DNA from: Sphingobacteriales bacterium 44-61
Lineage (GTDB): Bacteria; Bacteroidota; Bacteroidia; Chitinophagales; Chitinophagaceae
Reading direction: 5' to 3'
Assembly (NCBI GenBank): GCA_001898405.1
Contig: MKTW01000020.1
Location: 124,001 to 188,000, forward strand
DNA: 64,000 nucleotides
Shown: one piece after another, positions 59,158 to 64,000 of the stretch
Numbering within the stretch: the first letter of the stretch is position 1
How the letters are laid out: each line of letters starts with the position of its first letter
Program-made: the position numbers and the translations under genes
Notes under the pieces: generated by a model
Database searches by the model: none
Told to the model about the DNA's origin: nothing
The model's input: the letters and a program-made list of their open reading frames with translations, nothing else

Positions 59158-61350
59158 TTATAACTGTTTCCCTTCATACCATACAGCATAAGGCCCTGCC
59201 CATTCCAGTTTTCTTCCTTCATTCCCGGTAATATGTTTTGTTTTGGGTGCGAAATCTTTATTGCATTGGGCGATCAGTAATTCTTTACCATCCAGTTTTA
59301 TCTGTACAACAGTAAAATCACTGCTTTGCTGCAGCAGTTTTATTTGCTGCACGGAAGGATACGACTGGGAGGAGATCTCTATCACCGGGTCCATTTTCCC
59401 ATGTATTTCCACTACATTGATAAAACTTTGATCTTTTCCTTTTTTGCGGATGATAAAGGCAGGTTCCCTGCGGAGATTGAAATTCGGGTCATTGGCTCCG
59501 GTGCGGGTAAACAACAGGGTGGCTGAATCCTGTACCAGGGTTGATATAGAGTAATAGGTACGGCCATTCAGGAAAGTGAATTGTGCAAGTGAGTCTGCCA
59601 CTTTTGCTTCCGCTTCTTTCCACAAATACTGATAACCATTCTTGCTGCCCAATGCTGTCATTTTATTGAGATGCGCCTGGTATTTAAAAGAAGTATGGAT
59701 CACCTGTCCCTTGTATTGAAAAGGCAGATCATACTGGTGGGCGGTATCTGCATAAATGTTGAAGATATCAGCGACCAGTTTTTTCCCTCCCGGCAATTGA
59801 AGCAGGTATACTGTTCTCTGCAAATGGGTGCCTTTATAGGCTTTATCGGTGCTGGCCGACACTACCTGCACAGCACTCCGGCCGATATCGCTGAAAAGTT
59901 TATCGGCATGGTATTTTTCTGCTTCTTTTTCTTTTCCTCCAAAATGACTGGTTTCATCCACGACCAGCGTATTATGCGCTATGGTCTGCGAAGCATACTT
60001 GTCATTCTCAGGAAGATAACGGCCTCCATACTTCTGCTCTACGCCAATAAAGCGGACAGAGCCATAATCAGTAAGCACTTCATTCCCCTTATCAAACAGG
60101 TTGATGTTGAGTTTATCAAAATGGCCGTGGGAAAGGCCGTGTGCGGTATACTTATAAATAAGTGTGGTGAGATCGCTTTCTTTACCGGCGCGCAACAAGC
60201 TGACACCGCCTTCATCACCTTTCACCCCATCCACAAATTCTACGGATTTATACGGATAAAACGGCGGTACCTCCTTACCTGATGTAAGGGCGGCTGCAAT
60301 AGAAGCACCACCTTTGTTTAGCAATACCTGGTCCTGTTTTTTAGCCACGGTCAGCAGGCCCATGTCTTCTCCGTATTCTGCCCAGGCAATATCAATAGCA
60401 GTAACCAGTTCATTGGTAGTAAAATCTTTTTCCTTGAGTGCATCATTTAAGGGAAAGAAAGTGCCATCAATATTGGTTTGCTGTAAACCGGCCAGCAAGG
60501 CTTTTTGAAGAATGCGGCCGCGGTGTTCAAATATTTTCAACTCAGGTCTTGCATGCTGAAGTGCATTGGCAAAAAGATAATAGGGCAATATGGCATAGCG
60601 TACATAATAAGGCCCTTCGGTGTAATAACCATCGGGAGCAAACAGGCCATCCAGTTGCGCGATAAAACCGCTCTTTCCATCTTTGGCGCTCCCATAAAGT
60701 GCCATATCAACATACTCCTTATTACCCGTTGCGATACCAACAATGCCAACACCGGCACAGGCCCATACTCCATGGTTATGTATCAGGTTGAACCAACCGG
60801 AAAGGTCTTTGGTGATAAAATCCACTTCCGGTTTAAATGCCCCTTCTTCAATGGCCTTCCTGTCTGCTGCAGCAATACCATTATAAACAAGATCATAAGC
60901 CATACCGGTATACACGAGCCAGTTCGCATCATTCAATGCCTGCCAGAAAAGGCGGCCGGGTGAGCTGCTGGTCGCCTCCGGATGTTTTTTTAATCCGGGA
61001 TTCAGCTGAGCATATTTCAGCAACATTTTTTTTACCAGCAATGCATACCGGGCATCGCCGGTGAGATTGTACAAAATACCGCTGTTAAACATCAGCATGT
61101 AATTGCTTTTATGCCTGTCGTGTGTATAGCCGCCTGCGGGATCTTTGGGAAAAGGCACATCCACGTCTTTATCCAACCATTCATCCACCTGTTTTTTTAT
61201 CCCGGCATATGATCGCTTTAGCAATGGATATTTTGCCAGGTCATTTTTTACTGTGGCAGCTTCGGTCTTTGTGAAAAAAGTAAGCGGGTGTTGTGCCTGC
61301 AGGTCAGCAGTCGTTATCAGTAAACAAAATATGCTCAGCCATCGTATCAT
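59158..61350 (-). CDS. PL17 oligoalginate lyase (heparinase II/III fold)
   Basis: The 730-residue protein has a signal peptide (LITTADLQAQ). It has an alpha/alpha toroid with NHGVW (Asn192, His193), the TEGPYYVRYA loop with Tyr248 and Tyr249, and a beta-sandwich with HGLSHGHFDKL (His404, His408, His410). This matches PL17 exolytic lyases such as Alg17C, which release unsaturated monouronate from alginate oligomers. It is probably periplasmic. It precedes kdgF by 30 bases. Confidence 0.85.
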   Translation of the reverse strand: MIRWLSIFCLLITTADLQAQHPLTFFTKTEAATVKNDLAKYPLLKRSYAGIKKQVDEWLDKDVDVPFPKDPAGGYTHDRHKSNYMLMFNSGILYNLTGDARYALLVKKMLLKYAQLNPGLKKHPEATSSSPGRLFWQALNDANWLVYTGMAYDLVYNGIAAADRKAIEEGAFKPEVDFITKDLSGWFNLIHNHGVWACAGVGIVGIATGNKEYVDMALYGSAKDGKSGFIAQLDGLFAPDGYYTEGPYYVRYAILPYYLFANALQHARPELKIFEHRGRILQKALLAGLQQTNIDGTFFPLNDALKEKDFTTNELVTAIDIAWAEYGEDMGLLTVAKKQDQVLLNKGGASIAAALTSGKEVPPFYPYKSVEFVDGVKGDEGGVSLLRAGKESDLTTLIYKYTAHGLSHGHFDKLNINLFDKGNEVLTDYGSVRFIGVEQKYGGRYLPENDKYASQTIAHNTLVVDETSHFGGKEKEAEKYHADKLFSDIGRSAVQVVSASTDKAYKGTHLQRTVYLLQLPGGKKLVADIFNIYADTAHQYDLPFQYKGQVIHTSFKYQAHLNKMTALGSKNGYQYLWKEAEAKVADSLAQFTFLNGRTYYSISTLVQDSATLLFTRTGANDPNFNLRREPAFIIRKKGKDQSFINVVEIHGKMDPVIEISSQSYPSVQQIKLLQQSSDFTVVQIKLDGKELLIAQCNKDFAPKTKHITGNEGRKLEWAGPYAVWYEGKQL

Positions 61351-61392
61351 GTAGTCAGATTGTAGAAATTCGGTCTGTATAAAAAATTCTTC

Positions 61393-62148
61393 TTATGCGA
61401 AATAGCTTCCACCATTGATCTCCACGCTTTCTCCATTAATAAAGGAAGCAGCATCACTGGAGAGATAAAGCACGAGATCGGCCACTTCTGCAGCCTGGCC
61501 TTCCCTGCGGAGAGGTGTGGCATTGGCTACATTGGTCCTTATTTCGGGTTTGGTGAATGTGTCGTGAAAAGCAGTACTGATCATGCCCGGAGAAACACAG
61601 TTAACACGAATGCCTTTGGGGCCGAGTTCTTTTGCCAGCCCACGCGTCAGCGTAAGCACGCCTCCTTTAGCTGTGGCATAAGCAAGGGCGCCACCACCAC
61701 CACCATCCCTGGCAGCCTGTGAAGCGAAGTTGACAATGGCCGCACCTGCAATCATATAGGGCACTACGGCACGTGTAGCCAGGTAAACGGATTTGAGATT
61801 TACATCCATCACTGCATCCCAGAATTCTTCATCCAGATCAGCCAGCACTTTACGGGCAAGGAGACCACCAGCAACATTCACTAAAACATGTATCGTATTT
61901 CCATATTCTGAAATGCAGGCGTCAACGAGTTTTTTCACTTCTGCAGATTGGGTCATATCTGCTTTCACTGCAAATGCCGTTCCGCCAGTCTGCCTGATCT
62001 GCTGAACAGTTTCGTCTGCCAGTTGCTTATTGCTGTTATAATTAATGCACACTTTAGCGCCGGCAGCAGCCAGCTTTAATGATACCTGGCGGCCAATATC
62101 TCTTGCACCACCTGTTACAATAGCGACTTTTCCTTGTAATGAGCTCAT
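61393..62148 (-). CDS. SDR oxidoreductase, likely DEH reductase
   Basis: The 251-residue short-chain dehydrogenase has TGGARDIG (12-19) for cofactor binding and the Ser143-Tyr157-Lys161 triad. In alginate loci SDRs of this kind reduce 4-deoxy-L-erythro-5-hexoseulose uronate (DEH) to 2-keto-3-deoxygluconate. Assignment to DEH is based on context. It is the first gene of the operon. Confidence 0.75.
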   Translation of the reverse strand: MSSLQGKVAIVTGGARDIGRQVSLKLAAAGAKVCINYNSNKQLADETVQQIRQTGGTAFAVKADMTQSAEVKKLVDACISEYGNTIHVLVNVAGGLLARKVLADLDEEFWDAVMDVNLKSVYLATRAVVPYMIAGAAIVNFASQAARDGGGGGALAYATAKGGVLTLTRGLAKELGPKGIRVNCVSPGMISTAFHDTFTKPEIRTNVANATPLRREGQAAEVADLVLYLSSDAASFINGESVEINGGSYFA

Positions 62149-62429
62149 AGTAGATTAATCTGAAAATAAAAATTAGTTACTGGTAAAAAGGACAAGCAGA
62201 AGACTGCTTCCAGGCTTCCGGTTGTAATATTAAGTCGAATTGGAGGAGGCCGATCCGGGCAATAGCTTTGAAAATATCAAAAAATATCCCCCATAATTGA
62301 AGAAAAAGAAATGAAAATGCAGATCAAATATCATTTTTTATATTTTTTAATTCCCGGGATCGTTCCCGGCATCGCTACCGGGATTTCCGTAATAAAGTTT
62401 CTCTTAGTTTTACTTTTCATACGATCATA
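62149..62429. promoter_or_regulatory. Divergent control region between the PUL operon and the LacI gene
   Basis: Candidate operators: an aagcag-aaga-ctgctt dyad at 62194-62209 and a ccggga-tcgt-tcccgg dyad at 62354-62369. No complete TTTG/TAnnTTTG pair stands out on either strand; TAATTTTT on the minus strand near 62168-62175 is a weak -7 candidate for the operon. Confidence 0.4.
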
Positions 62430-63467
62430 ATGGATAAACCCGCAACAATTAAAGACATTGCCAGAACACTCAACCTCTCTACGTCCACCGTATCAAGAGC
62501 CATGCGCAATGCGCCCGATGTAAACATCGAAACGAAAAAAGCCGTCATGGCTTTGTCTGAAGAACTCAATTACCAGCCCAATAAACTCGCCCTCAGCCTC
62601 AAACAAAAGCAAACCCATAATATAGGTGTCATCGTTCCCAACCTGGATTATGTGCTTGCAACAATGGTAAGAGGCATCGATGAAGTGGCACTCGAGGCCG
62701 GCTACACCGTCATGGTTTGCCAAAGCAATGAATCATTCGGAAGGGAGATCGTGAATACACGCCGGCTCCTGGATAGCCTGGTCGATGGCTTTATCGTTTC
62801 CGTTTCCAGCGAAACAAAAGTGTTTGACCATTTTAAAAAAATACAGGAAAAGAAAATGCCCATGGTGGTGTTTGACCGGGTCACTCCTTTTCTAAAAGCT
62901 CCCGGTGTGCGGCTCGACAATACAGATGGAGGATTCCAGGCAACAGAGCATCTGATAGAACAGGGGTACAAGCGCATCGCAATACTGGCCGGGCCTAAAA
63001 ATCTCGGCATCAGCAATCACCGGCTCGACGGCTATCTCGCTGCATTGAAAAAATATAAGATAAAACCCGACCCTGACCTGATCATTCATTGCGATTTCAA
63101 CCAGCAGTATGCCTACCTCGCCACGCAGGAATTACTGAACATGAAAAAAAGGCCGGACGCCATCTTCACTATCAGCGACAGGATGGCTATCGGCGCCATG
63201 CTGGCTATCAAAGAAAAAGGATTGAAAATGCCGCATGATATTGGACTGGTGGGGTTTAATAATGAACCCGTCGTCAGCCTTCTTACTCCCGGCATTTCCA
63301 GCGTGGACCAGCCGGCCTTTGAACTCGGCAAAGTTGCCGCCAAACTGTTTATTGAAACCATGCACCATGATGGTGATATGAGTGAAGTGGAAGAAGTGCT
63401 GAAACCAAAACTGCATATCCGGGAATCGTCCCTGCGGATCATCCCCAAAAATACCCGTTCAAAATAA
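62430..63467 (+). CDS. LacI family transcriptional regulator
   Basis: The 345-residue protein has an N-terminal helix-turn-helix and hinge (ATIKDIARTLNLSTSTVSRAM, then LNYQPNKLALSLKQ) and a periplasmic-binding-protein-like core (IGVIVPNLDYVLATMV; GFQATEHLIEQGYKRIAILAGP; DIGLVGFNNEP). It likely senses a uronate breakdown product and controls the divergent operon and the PL6 gene five bases downstream. The effector is inferred. Confidence 0.88.
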   Translation: MDKPATIKDIARTLNLSTSTVSRAMRNAPDVNIETKKAVMALSEELNYQPNKLALSLKQKQTHNIGVIVPNLDYVLATMVRGIDEVALEAGYTVMVCQSNESFGREIVNTRRLLDSLVDGFIVSVSSETKVFDHFKKIQEKKMPMVVFDRVTPFLKAPGVRLDNTDGGFQATEHLIEQGYKRIAILAGPKNLGISNHRLDGYLAALKKYKIKPDPDLIIHCDFNQQYAYLATQELLNMKKRPDAIFTISDRMAIGAMLAIKEKGLKMPHDIGLVGFNNEPVVSLLTPGISSVDQPAFELGKVAAKLFIETMHHDGDMSEVEEVLKPKLHIRESSLRIIPKNTRSK

Positions 63468-63472
63468 AACGT

Positions 63473-64000
63473 ATGATACGATTGCTTTTTCTTCTGCCCT
63501 GCTTTCTGTTGCCAGGCCTGTGCGTATTTGCCGGCACCATTACCGTTAAAAACATTCAAGAGCTGGACCAGGCCAATAAGAATGCAAAGCCCGGCGATAT
63601 CATTTTACTCAGCGATGGAGAGTGGAATAATGTAGTGATCAGGCTTACCTGCAAAGGCACCAAAGCCCAACCCATTGTTTTTAGTGCAAAAACACCCGGC
63701 AAAGTTTTGATCACCGGCCATTCATTCCTTAAGATCGGTGGCGAGCACATCGTGGTAAAAGGCCTGTATTTCCAAAAAGGGTATGCAGGTAATAATGCAG
63801 TCATTGATTTCCGGGTGAATAAAGACCAGCTCGCTAATAACTGCCGTGTAACGGAATGTGCCATCATTGATTTTAATAACCCAAAGCGGATGGATGAAAA
63901 TTACTGGGTCTCCTTTTATGGCAAGAACAACCGGCTTGACTATTGCACCTTCCGTGATAAAAAAAATATGGGTGTGTTGATCGCTGTGATACTGGATGAT
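63473..64000 (+). CDS. PL6 polysaccharide lyase (chondroitinase-B family), 3' end outside window
   Basis: The first 176 residues are in view. A signal peptide (LLFLLPCFLLPGLCVFAG) is followed by the parallel beta-helix of PL6: NIQELDQANKNAKPGDIILL, GHSFLKIGGEHIVVKGLYF, AVIDFR and NPKRMDENYWVSFYGKNNRLDYC. PL6 lyases act on alginate, especially poly-MG and poly-G, or on dermatan sulfate. Given PL17 and KdgF, alginate is the more likely substrate. It is cotranscribed with the LacI gene. The catalytic Lys/Arg region is beyond the window. Confidence 0.85.
   Translation, partial: MIRLLFLLPCFLLPGLCVFAGTITVKNIQELDQANKNAKPGDIILLSDGEWNNVVIRLTCKGTKAQPIVFSAKTPGKVLITGHSFLKIGGEHIVVKGLYFQKGYAGNNAVIDFRVNKDQLANNCRVTECAIIDFNNPKRMDENYWVSFYGKNNRLDYCTFRDKKNMGVLIAVILDD

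Noticed and set aside
62152-62161. A 10-bp palindrome agattaatct just before the SDR start
   Set aside because: Too short and AT-rich to be meaningful, and too close to the start codon for a typical operator.

Overview
The window looks like chromosome from a Bacteroidota species, most likely a soil or freshwater member of the Chitinophagaceae. The support is a SusC/SusD pair, type IX secretion (T9SS) C-terminal sorting signals, promoters of the TTTG-N19-TAnnTTTG type, starts without Shine-Dalgarno sequences, moderate GC and many signal peptides ending in A-Q. The family assignment is inferred from gene content and style, not from a marker gene. No rRNA, tRNA, CRISPR array, prophage or intact insertion sequence was found.

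Layout. 1-19.9 kb holds housekeeping and envelope genes: a degenerate aldehyde dehydrogenase, a SPOR protein, an M20 amidohydrolase, an ABC-2 exporter, malic enzyme MaeB, an MlaE/MlaF lipid transporter pair, SucD, a DUF4476 protein, a 2028-residue alpha-2-macroglobulin-like protein, a lipoprotein, an FAD oxidoreductase and an M90 peptidase. 20-32.4 kb holds AspS, a methyltransferase, two paralogous divergent GT4 glycosyltransferases, an MsbA-like exporter, a membrane-anchored trypsin-like protease, RarA, a lone PD-(D/E)xK-like (CdiA-C-like) protein in an AT-rich pocket, and a double-ATPase ABC protein. 32.5-40.5 kb holds an M28 peptidase, a GNAT enzyme, several secreted or membrane hypotheticals and UvrA.

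40.6-44.9 kb is a methionine unit, metY-metX-hom. Its 690-bp leader is the most interesting regulatory region: a promoter, a SAM-I riboswitch with its own terminator, then a second promoter and a 23-codon leader ORF ending in a Cys-Cys-Ile-Cys-Cys-Met run, followed by mutually exclusive RNA pairings. This suggests sensing of both SAM and cysteine/methionine charging.

47-64 kb is a polysaccharide utilisation locus for alginate or a related uronan. Nine tightly spaced minus-strand genes run SDR, PL17, KdgF, MFS, T9SS/MBG protein, PL38/PL5-type lyase, SusC, SusD, esterase, and end in a strong terminator at 47025-47057. A LacI regulator and a PL6 lyase diverge from the operon. Inferred flow: outer lyases cut the polymer, SusCD imports oligomers, PL17 releases unsaturated monomers, KdgF converts them to the open keto form (DEH), MFS carries them inward and SDR reduces them to KDG. 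The KDG kinase and aldolase are not in the window.

The intergenic regions carry several long perfect hairpins (up to 36 bp), two related copies of one hairpin, and a 125-bp element with 18-bp terminal inverted repeats.
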